In this document: in pieces, positions 1 through 14,300 of the stretch
Layout: every line of letters starts with the position of its first letter
Numbering within the stretch: the stretch's first letter is position 1
Assembly: GCF_048128805.1 (NCBI RefSeq)
Contig: NC_136012.1
Span: 14,008,225-14,072,224, forward strand
DNA from: Centroberyx gerrardi
Taxonomy: Eukaryota; Chordata; Actinopteri; Beryciformes; Berycidae
Direction of reading: 5' to 3'
DNA: 64,000 bases
Position numbers and translations under genes: made by a program
Notes under the pieces: model-generated
The model's database searches: none
Told to the model about the DNA's origin: nothing
What the model saw: only the letters and a program-made list of their open reading frames with translations

Positions 1-205
1 CCTAACAGTTAAAGCACTTCACAATAAATCACCACAGGTATTAGAGTGCAATCGGTTTTGGAAGAGGAGATGTCCTGCCTTTGGGCAAGCAGATTTTACA
101 AAGGTTCCGGGATATGAGCCTGAGTGTGCGTATGTGTGTGTGGGAGTGTAGGTGTAAATGTGTGTGTACATCTGTGTCTGTGTTTGTGTAAAAGTGAGGG
201 TGTGC

Positions 206-237
<32 letters not shown>

Positions 238-561
238 ATGCCATGTCATGCATTCATGTGTGTGAGCGCAAATGTGTGAGTGTGTGTGTTTAGATGATAG
301 TGTGCGGCGCGGAGGGGGCAAAGGGGCGAGGTCTGCCTGTCTAACTGAATCCACATGTGTCCCGTCTCATCCTGCCGCACGTTGGGCCGAATTTATGGCC
401 GCGATTTCATCTGCTTCTGATCAACCCCCTGGTTAGATCTGTGGAAACTGTTTTGGCACCTTGTCAGAGGGGATAAACAGGCGTTTCACATGAGTGGACT
501 GGTCAGCAGGATTCCCCTACATGACAATCATCTGTCTCCGCTCTCCCACCCTCCCCATCCA

Positions 562-592
<31 letters not shown>

Positions 593-1807
593 CCACAGCA
601 CCGGGAGCGAGGCAGGAGGAGGAAAAGACGTAACCCTTAAGGGAAACTAGGAAGTCCACTGGCCTAAAATAGAGAAAGCAGGAGTGTCACTTTGTTGTGA
701 ACAAAAAGAGACACTGAGACTTGAGATTTCACGCTTGGAATCCTGTTACTGAACAAGGTGGCATGCAGTCAGGAGAAAAAGATTAGTAGCAAAGCCCCTT
801 ACATTGTGCAGCTCTTATCAGATTTGACGGTCTCAAAAAACAATGATACCGCATGAAAAGCCGGGTAGGATGGGCAACAGATGAATGGAAATAGATGTAT
901 TGTTATACTTTGAAACAAATATGCTATCCCTTTATTAATTAGAAAAGAGAATGTGGCTGCTCATTCCCTACCTTTATCAAACGCTTTTCATCTCTCATTT
1001 CCGAAACATTAGGCCCGCCAGGCAGCTTCCAGGGTGTCACCGAGGCAAAGTCAACAACTTAGAAAACCCTAATAACGTGGGGGCCACTTTGATATCGAAG
1101 CATATTTCAAACAGGAGATCTCTTTTCAGTAGTCTGTGGTTTTCTTGTGAACCTCCCAAGGAAAAGAGAAACTAAAGACAGGAACCCCCGCAGCCTAGCC
1201 AAAGAGTGGCAGACCAGGTCAGGGCCGGCAAATGAAAGAAGGAGATGAAACACGCGCCGCATGGCAACAGAACCAGACTGAGCAAAATGGCCCCACATAC
1301 TGACTCACTGCTACAAAATATAGATTTCTAGGAATAGCATAAATACCCCTCATGGATGGAAATACAATGTTTTCTCACAAAGAGAACATCACTTTCATAG
1401 CTGACGTGTACTTCACTCTTACTGTTAAATGAAAAATAGATTTAAACACTCTTTTATACTGAATCTTTTATACTGAGCCGGCGAGGTAAACATTAAAGAC
1501 CCCGTGACATGGCAAACAGGATGTTGGGGCGGGACATAATGCAGTGAGGGATCATTCAAAAGTCTAAACCAATGGAATATGAGTCAGGGAGACTTTATAT
1601 GGAGCGATTTTATATGCTGGGAGGGGTGCAGAGGGGCAGGACTGTTTATATTTACGCCTGCTAGTGCAGCATGAGGTTACCATGAAAGATACAGTGTTTT
1701 CCATGAGGTAAAAGTACTGGGAGTTCATTTCATTGGGACTTTGACATCAGTATGGTGTGTGTTGGTGTTTCCCTGTGTGGTGTGTGTTGTCTGTCTCGGC
1801 GACTCAC
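1..1807 (-). other. flt4 intron 3 (partial)
   Basis: No coding segment was recognised here. It contains a (TG)n tract at about 206-236 and a (CT)n tract at about 562-592. I looked for flt4 exon 4 (the start of Ig domain 2) on the minus strand and did not find it, so it should lie left of position 1. Confidence 0.7.
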
Positions 1808-2353
1808 CCCTGACGAAGACGTAGATGTTGACGGCGGTGGTGCCGTCGATGATGGTCTTGACATCCCTGTAGTAGCAGCGGTAGTAGCCGGTGTCGTTGG
1901 CCCGCGCCCCGCTCAGGACCAGGCTCTTGCAGTACGGCTTCCCGGGCTGCCCCGGACACTCCCTCACCCAGGCCGACCTCTGCCCCGGGGCCCCGGTGGG
2001 CTGCAGCTCGGCCTGCCGGTCGCTCAGCTCCTGTCCCACCAGAGTCTGATCAGGCCAGGCCCAGGCCAGTGTGCGCTGTCCCCTGAGGAGACGCCAGGGT
2101 CAAAGGTCATGGGACAGATCTCACACCAAGATAAGGTTCTGAATGATCAGAATTTATTGCCCACAGTTGACATTAGAATAATAATAAAGAAAAGATTTGA
2201 TTTAATTAAAAAATAGTAAATTAAAATCAAATTTGGCATCTGTGTTACATGGGGCTCGTTCCCATTCCAGCATTCAGTGTCACATTGTGGCCGTAAAAGT
2301 TGATGAGTGGAGAGACTGAAGCCCTAGGGATGTGGGAGTGTACGTGCGTGTGT

Positions 2354-2392
<39 letters not shown>

Positions 2393-5300
2393 GGCGTGAT
2401 CCTATAAAATTCCCCTCTGCATCCACACTCCACTGTTGTGCTTTGTCAAATAAATTCAGTTATGGGTAGATATGTTATACCGGGGGCTTTATGAATGAGA
2501 TTGAGTGCAATCATAATGGCTGTCTGAAAAATGATAGCCACGCTTTCACCACCTGCCTCCGCCGACTACAAATGTGCACATTTGCAGACAGTGCCAAAAT
2601 GTAATGACTGAAAATCACTCTTCGAAAAATTCACACAGAGCACAATGAATGTATTCTGTAGGCTATTTTAATGCCCCCATGAATAGTGTCTGCCTATCAA
2701 ACTGCACATTGTAAAGACTAAAATTAAACTGATTTCTTCTCTCGCACGATTCTCAGGCGCACTGGCCATGTGAGGTTTACATGCACACAACTATTTAAGT
2801 ATCGTGCTGGAGAAAGGCCAAAGATATCACCAGCTTTCCAAAGACATAATTCTTGCTACCGTAGAAAAAAAAAACGCTTAATAGAGTGGAGCCTTGGCAG
2901 CAACCAGCACAGCAGAGATTTCATAAGGATAAAGGATGGTTATAGGTGGATTCATATCTTGCATCGCTTTAGTTTAAAACATACTGTTGGCTGTTTTTTT
3001 AAGAACAAAACTTTTCTCTGTGCCCTCTGACTATAACATAAGGGCATGCACTTTTTTGCTTGCATGGTTTTGCATTATGCAGGTGGGTGTTGGGGTGGCT
3101 GGGGAGAGTTCATTTTACACAAGGAAAATCAAGGTGCTGTGAAAACCGGACTAAAAACTGACTTGCAGTAATAATGTTATGCTGTGAATCTATAGAAGTA
3201 GAATGTGCAACTTTTGGTTTTGCTTGTACTGTTATTGTATGTTTTTGTTCCTGAACTAACAAACATCAAGTTGTATAGATGCATGCGGAAACATGGATGC
3301 ACATACACACACACACAGGCGCAGCACACATCACAAAGTACCTACCTGCATGTAATGGTCAGTGTTTCGTTGACTGGAATCACTAGATCGTCTTTGGGGC
3401 TGTCAAGGGTGGGCGGAGTCATAGAAAAGCCAATCACCAGACCTGAGGGAGCGAACGGAGCAACTGCGTTAGGTTTATGTTACAAAAAGTTACCGAGGGT
3501 CAATCAGGACCCAGTGGTTTTGACAGCGCTGCTAGTAGCCTGTCAAATCTCTGAAACACATCGGGAATCTGAAATCCAACACGACAGCAGCTCAGATAGC
3601 ATGTTGTTCATTACATTTACAAGCTGTAAGGCAGTCTGCGGGAAAAGCAGCCGGGTCCCTGCCGCTGAGAAACATCCAGGCAGACAAATCACGGCCCACT
3701 CAGGAGGCGATGCCGCTTGGAACTGCTTGCTTCCCTCTCTGAAATAACCGTGGAGACCATTGGCCTCTGATTCATTACCAGCGCATTCACTTCATTGACT
3801 TGTGTTTGGTGAATGTGGCCAGTCGAGAATGTCATTACCGTCTTGAAGTTCCCTCAGGGTGCTATTAGCACTCAGTCAGCCCCTACACCTACAGTCGATC
3901 ATATATAAAAGTGTCACCGTGACTTATGCCCCACCTGGATACCATTAGAGATGAAAACACACACAGCAATAGCAGAGCGAGGTGGCTTTTCGAAGGTGGA
4001 GAGGCAATCTTTGCATTTACGTAAAGCAAATGATGACCATTTTTCAAATCTTGCTCAGTGTTAGTTCGAAATGACTCTGATACGTGTGCTGTATTTAATG
4101 CACCGTATTGCACTTTCCCAACAGAGCGAACAAATTAGGGGGGAATTCAACGGCAAATAGTACAGCAATGCTACATCAATGTAAACACCTTGCAAGAGTA
4201 AACATGTGGTTCATGTAAAGCTTTTATTGCATGGTATATCAATGCTCTTTCTTCCACAGCCATAAAAAACTGCCTATCTCTTTATCACAAGGTTATAAGG
4301 GTTATATCACAAGAAAACACATACACAGGGATTTGGTGGAAGGGCACGCACACGCACACACACACACACGCACGCACACACACATACACACACTGACTTA
4401 CGCACATTCAAGCACATGTAATAAAGACAAAAACAAAAGCTTCTTCCTCTCTCCAGTACCAGCAGCAATTTGATTTCACAACAGTCAGCCATGACCTCAC
4501 GCCAATCAAAACCCAGTGTTCTGGACAGCTGTGTTTCATGTACACAAAACTCATTCCTCCGACACATCCTGCTGCCCAGAGAGCACAATAGAGCGAGGCT
4601 ACTCTTCTGTAAATATTTGTTAATCATGTTTACAGCGAAGAGCTGATCCCAATGGAAAAAGCCTGATCAGCTTGGGTTCCCTCCAACATTGCACACAGAG
4701 AGAATCTCAAAGATCCCTTTAACTTACAGCAGCTACTCTAACATTAGATATATCTACATATGTAAGAGTAGCTAAAGGAAAAATCGACCCTCAGATACTC
4801 TTATACTGTTAAATATCATCAATTGTCTTCATTTGTCCCGTATTTGGCCACCACAGGAATAAGAAAAATACCCAGAAATGCATGGTACATCACCAATAGC
4901 TATTTAAAGTGTTTTAGGGTAAATTTTTCGTTTAAGTTCAAGTCAAGTCTTCATTACTATATTGTTTTACGTGGTTTCTTCAAACAATGCCATATCTTTT
5001 TATTATTGCTAGTGTTGACCCTCTTGCTTTCTTTCCCACTTTTCATATATTGCAAATATCCTCATTCATCTCTGCTTGGGATCACAGTGGCGACCACAAA
5101 ACCATCGAGTGACGTCTGTTTCCTTCTTTGCTCGGGTATTAAAGTCGATTTTATGATAATTTAAAACCACACAAAACCCACCAAAAATACTCTTGAATGA
5201 ATGCGAGCTGGGACAGCTAATATCACCATATTGATAGAAAACAAACAAGTTTTGGGGTTGAAGCGGGAAGCAGACATGAGCCATGAATCATTCCCAGCTT

Positions 5301-8300
5301 GGCTCCCAGCAGGGTATTCCTGCCTGGATGGGCCTCCTCTTTCAGAGATCTTTAACTCTTCCCCAGAGGAGAAGTTTAGTTTCCACAACATATTGTCTTA
5401 GCTGAGATGTGAACCTGCCACCACCTTCGGTCCCATCCCCACCCCACCACAACACGCCACTGCCCACTGTGTCCCACTTTGGGCAATAGCCAGCATGTTT
5501 TCTCCCAGTGAGACTGCCAAACAGCTGTGGCTCTGGAGGGGTCAGCCTGCACCTCTTTCAGTCGATGTCCTGAGACACACGTCTGTGCTGCCTGGGCCAA
5601 CCAAGATAAACAGGGCCCAGACATAAATGTACAGGGGGGCCAACACAGGGCCCCCCAGAGCTACGGACAAGGGGAAAGTGAGAAAGGAAATTCCTGTCAG
5701 GACAGCTCACACCTCCCCTATTTTGGGAGTCGCAGATTTCCTACACACGCTGAGGGAGGGGAACAACAGAAATCGTCTCCTTGCCGAGTCCCAGGTGTCT
5801 TTAGAAGGACGGCTGGCTAGCACTGGACCTCCCACACCTTCCCCATCCACTGTTGTAACATTCATGAATTCAGCCTCTCCTGTGCCCACCATGGACAGTG
5901 GACCTGAGTATTTCCCTGTGGCCACAAATATATTGCATATTGTATCATGCAGGATGTTGTTCAAATGACAGAAAATCCTAGTGTGAGACATAGAATGAGA
6001 ATCAAATTCATTTTACCTGCCATGTACAATATCAGAATTTGTCTTTGCAGTACATTTCGACACCATATGGTACAAGGACAAAGGGCTTCACATACACGGC
6101 AAGGCCCTGTGTGACACTTAGGACAGACAGAAGACATGTGCATATCTCTCTACATACATTCAACATTCAGTATAGCCTGAATGAAAGTTATCTCCCAGAA
6201 ATACGGGGGGAAATAAGGGTTACAGGAATGTATAGGGTGAGGAGGTTGCAGTGTGGAAGAATGGCCTTTTCTCCTTGAGAGATGTGCAGAGTGAATGCTA
6301 AATCCCAAGGTAAAGTGCTAGCTGAGTCTCAATGATGAATTCTTGCCTGACGATCGATGGAGAGATAGCGCACTTCTTTTCATACTCACACACGGGCTCC
6401 TAACAGAATGCAAATGGAAATCTTTTTGAAATGTCATGGCTGATTATTGTGCCCTGAGACACAAGACAACAAGGCGTGGGAAGTGCCTTTGGGAGGGAAA
6501 CCTGGAAAACATGTATTTTCTTTAGAAAGAGGACTTCGGCTTTGGCAATGTAAAACTCTCCACCTTCAGGTAATGTCTATCACCGTGCAGCAAGAGTGTA
6601 ACATACCGGCGGGCAAAAGTAGGCATTACACCCACACAAAGTCACGGGAAAAGCACTTTGAAGTCAAGCAGAGTGTTTCTTGGATCGCTCAAGCTGATAC
6701 AACTCCATGACAAACACGTTGCTGTATTCTGAGCTGAATGCCGCCGAGACGGTCCATTTCCAGGGTGAGGCGGAGGCTAATGTGCGTCTGATTACTTGTC
6801 TCAACTTTGGATCTCTTATATGCCACTTGTCATCTTTAGTAGTTCTCTCTCCCTGCTGGAGGAGATGCCACAGAGAGAGCCTCAGTCATAACTTAATGTG
6901 AGCTGGGTTATGGCTGCGGGCCAAAACAGACACCCACTGCTCTAACATTTGGACACTTCGGATTGATGAGAGGTGGAAGGGGGTCCATTTCTAGGACTTA
7001 TATAGGTGACTCTAAGCCATTCTATATAACTGATGCTTCGGGAGCTGTTATTTCTCCTCTCCGTTCCCCACAGAGCTAGTGTGTCACAGTGATGAAGCTG
7101 GTGGGTGCCAGATGTCAATATCTTCCATATGGATATATACTGCATGTTTCCAAACTGTGAGTGGCCAGAGAGGGAGGTGCTGTGAGCCTGTCAGTTATAT
7201 AAATGGTTTGAGAAGATGTATAATCCCATTAGAAATTGTTTGTTTTCTGTCAAATGTAATTAAAAGCACAAATCTCTCAAACCTACAGCAATGTGAAGCG
7301 AATGCCAAACAAAACCAGATACTTTCATAGTAGTTCTTGGGTGATAGCATATCTTGTCATGATAATAAACACGTTTGCTTGGTATGCTGCAACCATTTGT
7401 AATGGTTTTTATGACAGATGTCAGCATTGTAATAAATGTTATCAGTGCACTTGAGAGCACATTAATTCTGTCTTATTATACAATAAACAAACAGTGAAAC
7501 AAAATGAGGCCAGCAGTCTATATACAGGCACGGTTCCAAGGCAGTGCTGTTTAGCTGTTTCAGCTGGTGTATAGTCAGCACAAACAGTATGTAGGTGGAC
7601 AGTTCAATAAGTAGGCACAGCCTCAGCTGTGAACTCAGGCGTAAGGAGCGCCTGTTATCCTTTTGTACACAACGCAGCAACTTCAAAAAGAAAATGACTA
7701 GCTCAACAAAAATATTGAGGCAATCTCTGAGTATACTACAGGTTCAAGAAAATGTGTTTCAGTTCCCTTACCAAGACTTTCTTTCAAGAGTATCATCCTT
7801 TAAGAGTAATGTCCTCTGTCTATTCTGTTATTTTGTACCATTTGTTCCAGCTGCAAGGTAGGAACAGCAACTTTTTCCTTAACCCTCCTGTTATGTTTGG
7901 GGTCAATTTGACGCCATTCAACATTTAACGTCTCTAAAAATATGATTATTTTTTCAGCTTGATACTTGATGACGTTTCCTAATTTCATGGGGAAAACTGG
8001 TAAATATAAAATTTAACATGATCATATGTTTTCAAGGTCCTGTACACCAAACAACATTTTTCATTATTGACTAACTGCTATGTGTTACTTGCTGATGTTC
8101 TGAAGTGTAAACTTAGATAACACTTTCAATTACAGTCATTTTTTGTAGGTTTAAATTGCTGGGGTCAATTTGACCCCAAACATAAACGATGTCTGTAAAT
8201 TTTAACGTAATAGGAGGGTTAAAACAGAAAACATCTATCAAGATTGCTTGGCCTACAAACTCAAAAGGACGGTGATTGGCTTGTTGACAACTACCTTACA

Positions 8301-11300
8301 AATGTGGACAGGGGCAGAAAAATAGTTGAGATTGGTTCCCCTCTTTTCCCATGCATTCCAGCTGGTGCTGAGGAGATAAGCAGCAGCTTTAGGTGATTAG
8401 CTTCAACCAACAAGAAGCAACATCACCATTTTAATCTGAAAAGATAAAACTTTATTCATATGGTGATTTACTCCTTTTGCTATCTTATGATTACACAGGG
8501 CATAAACACACTGAAGTTTACATGTGGTAAAATTCTCCTTCAGGCAGAAATGCACCAACAGGCAGCTTAGGGAGGGAGTTGTTGACAAGTATGTGTTACT
8601 CTTGTAGCCGATTTTCTATGGAAACACTTGAAATGACAAAGACTCTAATGACTTTCTAAACCTTACAATGTTGCATTCAAAATATTTGACACACTGATCA
8701 CCGAGGATTGTCAGAAACAATTAAACTAATTCTTAACTCACAAATAGCAATTAAACTGACTCCAACCATTACCGATGATGTAAAAGAGTCTTTTGACACG
8801 GCTTCCTCTCGGGGAAACAGCCCACTGAGCATGTCCTTGTAAATACATGACACAGTGAGCTGCCCATGAGAAATGTGATTTCTCCGTTGTTGTGAAAACC
8901 CATTCTCACTATGGGAGTGCTGCCTGTGTACACTGCCCTGCCCCAGCCCCAGCTGGCTTTCTCAAGCAAAACACAAAGGATTTAGTGGCCTAAAAAAAAC
9001 GTAAGATGCTTATGTTTGTTTAAAACGGCAATAAAAGAGGGGATTCGATAAGTACAGGCAATGTGCTTTGGGAGGTAAAATCTAATTAAGATCAAGGAGA
9101 TGATGAGGCAATGAAAACAGTTTTGTCAGCCTTGTTCCCACACATGCCAATCACGTGACAGGGATCATATAGAGAGATGGCTACATTAGACATACAAGAC
9201 GCAGCGGCTCACGCAGCTGGTCTCTCTGCCTGCTCGGCGCTGCATGCCTCCGTCATGATGGAAGAGCCAGATGTATGTATGAGCTAAGTGCCAGAAGTCT
9301 GAATTTTTCAAGGACGATTGTGTCTGTTAACTCAACATATGCATCAGGCTGCACTTTGATGTCTCGGCTACACATACCCCAGCTGACAGTGAAGAAAGAT
9401 GCGTGAATGGCAGCCTGTCAATTGAAATGTGTAAACAGCGTGCCAAGGTAGCGTCTAGCTCTATATCTTGGTCTGAAGGGCCAGAATAGTGAGAGGCGCT
9501 GGAGAAAGACTGATGGGTCCAAGGGTGTGGGATTATTTCATCAATTTTAGCGCTGTAAAATGTGACAGCAAGTTTTAATTATTGCCGGAAAAAAAAACCC
9601 ACTGAAAAATATACCCCCAGTTACTTTAGTTGGGATAATTACAGGGTTTGAACTGCTGTAATGTATATGCAAATGTGCAGTTGTGGCTGTCACAGAAGTC
9701 TCCTGTGATGCTTCTATTCTACATTAACGCTGCATTGGCAACTGCAGCCTGTTGTTTCTCAAATGCAGGCAAAATAAATATATATATTATAACAAACACA
9801 ATGACTCAAATGACTGGTTGTCATTTCTCATGCCTAATGACAGCTGTAAACAAGCAGAGTATGAATTATTAAAGCAATATCATCCTAGAGTGGCTTTATC
9901 TAACTTCAGGAACTAATCCAAGGTAGGTATCCTAGGTCCAAGTGCCGCACCAGAGTTACAGAGTTACAGTGACGGTTTCTATCCAAATGTATTACCTGGT
10001 TGTTGTTGTCTATGAATCTAAATGTAGATTTTCCCAAGTGACTGCAAGGTATATAGATCTTGTTCTCATTTACATCTCTCGGCATATGTGGATTCACCTT
10101 ATCCTTTCACTGAGCCGTCCTCGTGGCTTATAGCATTTGTCACAGTCAGGGAATTCTCAACTCAGGATTTCCAGCCTATGGAGAACTCCTGCTGACAATA
10201 GATAAATCATACACATACAGTGGAAGGAGTCTAGCTACCATAAGGCACTCTAAGCCAGTTAAAAATGTAAAGCCTTTCTGACAGACAGACAGATACAAGG
10301 CATGAGACGGGAGCATCAAAGGTATGCGTGGAGAGGAGCGGGTTCTCTCCCCGCGGGTACGGGGACACATTAAAAAGCTCGTGTGAAAAGCGGCGCAGTG
10401 TTTTTTCATCGCCAGCAAATTTCCTGTTTTCTTCATCGTGTTCATGCCTCTCTCGCTTCCTTTTTTCATGGACAGTGGAGGAGATGTTGCCGTTAGTGTT
10501 TCCTTGCTCCTCTGTAGTTTTTGTCCCTGATCAGTCACATGACAGGAACAGGAAAAGAGGAACGCTGTATAAACAAATAAAGCCTTTCTGAGAGTCTCGA
10601 TTTAGCAGAAAGGATGCAGCGTGGCAGTCTTTCAAAAATGCCCACAGAGGTTTTCACAGATACTCTAATTGTGATAACATGTTGGTGACAAAACATCAAA
10701 TCACAGCATTCAAGCCCTTGTCCTTGTACTGTTCTCACTCAAAAGCCTTGAATATTCAATTTGTATCAGTTTATAAATGCAACTGCTACTTGTGTGTATT
10801 GCTCAAGATTTTGTAAACAGAAAGTGAATTGAGATTTTGACATTAATCATATCTGTGAAAACATCTGCTTGCCTCGCCGTTTATGCTGATTGGAATCGGG
10901 GGATGACAACGGAATTGAATCAAATTAATTTCTTTTAGAGTAAGTCATGCCTATCTTCCATATTCAGTTGGAAGTATTCAGACATCTTATCTCTGAAATA
11001 GAATACATTCAAATAAAATCAAATTGTAAGGGGCTAAACGTGCCTTGAAATGAGACAGTTAACCAATTATCTGGAATTGAATTTCCCCTTTATCTGGAGG
11101 TTTCTATAGTTACAGTACATAGGTGACAATACAGCCGCGTAGTTATTTCAGTGACACAGTGTCTGGCTGAGGAAATCTGAAATAGCCCCGCATGTCCGGC
11201 TGGGGATGGGAGGCCAGCCAGGAGGCCAGCCGGGCCACCGAGCAGACCTGCTCTCTGGGATGTGGAGTCAGCCGGCCCCGGCTATATATTCTCTCTCGCT

Positions 11301-14300
11301 ATCTGTCTCTCTCTCTCTCTCTCTCTCTGTCTCCCTCCCTCCCACCCTCTTGCCCGCCCTCTCTCTCTTTTTTTCTGAAAGAAATAAAGTCCACTTCCTC
11401 TGTCATCTGGACACAAGGCCGGGCCAAGCCAGGCGACAGACTGACTGGCAGACTGGCTTTGATTTCATTGTTAGTATGGAGGAGGATGACATGCACTGTG
11501 TCCCTGTCCTCTGCATTATTGGGAGTTAGGCCTTTCCAACATCCTGCCAGAGGAGGGGTGCAAATTAAGGATGCAGCGGTGGGCCATCTGGGCTGGTTTC
11601 CTATGTTTAAAACCTCTGTCCCTGACTAAATCTTCCTGTACCTGCCTCACAGGCACACCGGACACCTCAGGCCCTTCCTCTGTGGCAATCCATTTTCACA
11701 TGTCATCATTTTTATTATTGAGAAATTATTTCCCTTGCTGGGAAGCGAACGAAACACATTCTGGTAACTGCTTCATCAGGAGGGTACTGGGTCCCAAATC
11801 CTCCATTGCTGACTGCGACATTTCTGTTGTGAAACATCTAAAATATTTGCGTGCCTTTGAGTACCAGCAAGGACCAAGGATTAGTCCGATCTAGGCCTGC
11901 TGTGATGTCTTGCACGCTCCTAAAAGACCTGCTGTGCGTGTTCTGAGGCCAAACTTTGAGGAGCCCCATTACCGTGCTTGTTACCTAATTGGAGGAGATT
12001 CAGGCCATAAACAAGTCTCCGCTGCCGCGTCAGATGTCCCAGTGAGCTAAATCAATGCGGCAGTTTAAGTTGCCGTAGCAAACAAGGCCAACGGAGGGAG
12101 TGGGCTGGGTCAGTGAATTGGTGTTGAATGCCTGAGGGGGGGGAAACTGGCAATTTCCTCCGGCTTTGCCAACGCTCTCTTTCCCATGAACCTCGACTGA
12201 CCTCCCATGACAGGGCAAGAGGTATCACTGACCGATGAAACCCTACACTCACTGTCCAGTCGCACCCCTCCACACACAGCTGCCTCAGCGTGAGCAGCAG
12301 CTTGAACATAATAGCGACGGTGGCTCTTGTTAAACTGATAAGCGTTCTAAATGTTGCTTGTTCCTAAGCAACGCAAGCACTTTGGAGTCTTGTAATATCC
12401 GTGCAATAGCCACCGTGTCCCAGGATTCAGTTTCTGTCTCTAAAATGTGCGTGGAGTGATCAAATAATAAAGGCAATAGATGCCACAAAGCAATTTTCAT
12501 CCAGAATCTGACAGTGCCACTTACATTAAATAGCTATTCTCTGGCAATTGCAGGCGCTGAATCTCATGCAATTAGTCTTAAATTGACCGATAGAGAGAAT
12601 TTGTAAAATGCTAAGTCGACACCAAGGTAAACATTTGTAAATTGGCATATCTGCTAATGTGTGACCATCACTCACTCAGACTGAAACCTCCTAATTAAGC
12701 TGAACTCCAACTGGCCAAATCTGGCCAATCGACATGGTCTTATTTTGCTAAACTCCCTAATTTGCTGGGAAAACCATGTTCCTGTCAAATCAAATCCTGA
12801 TGGGGCTTGTTCACCCAGATTTATCCTAAACTGAAAAAAGTGCAGGAGTCCTCATCGTTATTTCTGTCCATTGCTTTCTGACTCAATTATGGATGACACT
12901 GACAAATAATATAATTTACCTCCCGGGGAAAAGCACTCACACATTTGTGCAAAAAGCCCGCTCTTAGCTCATAATGGGTTGGTTAATACTTTCATACATA
13001 GTTCAAGAACTCCTTCAGTGAGTGAAGCATCACTAAAATTAATCACTGCCTTTTGTTGTCCTCCAGTGACACAATTGTAATATGAAACTGTGTACTGTGT
13101 GAACGTGAGGGAAAGGACAGTGAGAGAGAGGTAGTCAACAGATTAAACCTCTTCTGCACTGTAATTACATCTAGTGTGGGAGACTGTTTAAGAATGCTAT
13201 ACGTTTCATTTTGCAAGAGAAACGTACAGTGTTTCAGCAAAGTAGTAGCTGGTTGTCTCAACATTTGGAGTGGAGACACTGCGGTATTCAAACTGAAGGG
13301 ATGACGCCGAATGTGTTAATCACCTTCCATTTGTAATGCTTTCATTTACAGCCAACAGAGAGTCCGTCAAACGCGGACCATGATAGACAACACTGCCAGT
13401 GATTCAAACGGAGGATCAAGAAGCTATTATATGCCATAATGAGGGGCAATATGCTGTAATGAGGGACGATAACTTACACAGAGCACCTAATTGTCCTGTC
13501 AAGTAATAAGGGGACCATTTAGAGAGTCCTGCCATCATAAAAACAGGGCACAGGAAACATAGAGGGGTCAGAAAAAATACACAGATGGTTTTCATTAACT
13601 ATCTAACACCGACTAGACACATATTTGGCGTTTGCTGCGGATTCCTAGTGTTGAAACAGCTTATCTCTCAGCCTTAGTCATACTCGGGGTGGTGGTGTCT
13701 GTATAGAATGAGCTGCTAGCAAACGCTTGACGAGAATGTGTATAACCAGACGCCCCAAACGCCCCGGGGGCCTTGCTACCCCGTGCCTGTGATGAGTGAG
13801 GCATTGGACTCCCTATTTATTTGGACTTCATTGCCCGAGAGCTTCCCACACGGAATAGCAGCATTCCTCTCTCTCCTCCGGGCCGCTCCCCAGCTGATAG
13901 AACAAGATATTCAAGGACGGACGCTGAGGGTCTGAGCGAGTCGTCTCCTAGGAGTCCTGAGGTTGAATCCTGAGATCAGCGCTGAGAATAGGGGGCTATT
14001 GTTGGCTAAAACAACTCGACCTCTATAGTGGATGACTAGAATAATACCCAGAGTCGAGAGTCAGATTTCTGGGATGATCTGATCAAGCAGAGGTATGCGT
14101 ACAGAAAACACTCCGCTAAAAGCAATATCAACACTATGCACCCAAGACACAGAGTAAGCCGGAGCTCATTCTGCTCAGGAGCTCAGCGGCAGAAAAAACT
14201 TTTCATATGTGCTTATTCTGACTGGAAGGCACTTTTGCTATAGCCAATTATGAGACAGCAAAAACAAGGAAGCCAAATGTAGGTGGATCAATCAATGAGT

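Noticed and set aside
19-354. His/Thr-rich open frames on the minus strand
   Set aside because: They are translations of the (TG)n tract; there is no splice or family support.
2245-2433. Minus-strand open frame
   Set aside because: It is driven by the (TG)n tract in flt4 intron 2.
11192-11629. 145-residue plus-strand frame in flt4 intron 1
   Set aside because: It crosses a (CT)n tract giving SLSLSL runs, recognisable in no family, and an overlapping frame is just as long.
13950-13980. Possible tRNA B box (GGTTGAATCC)
   Set aside because: No matching A box, acceptor stem or cloverleaf could be built around it.
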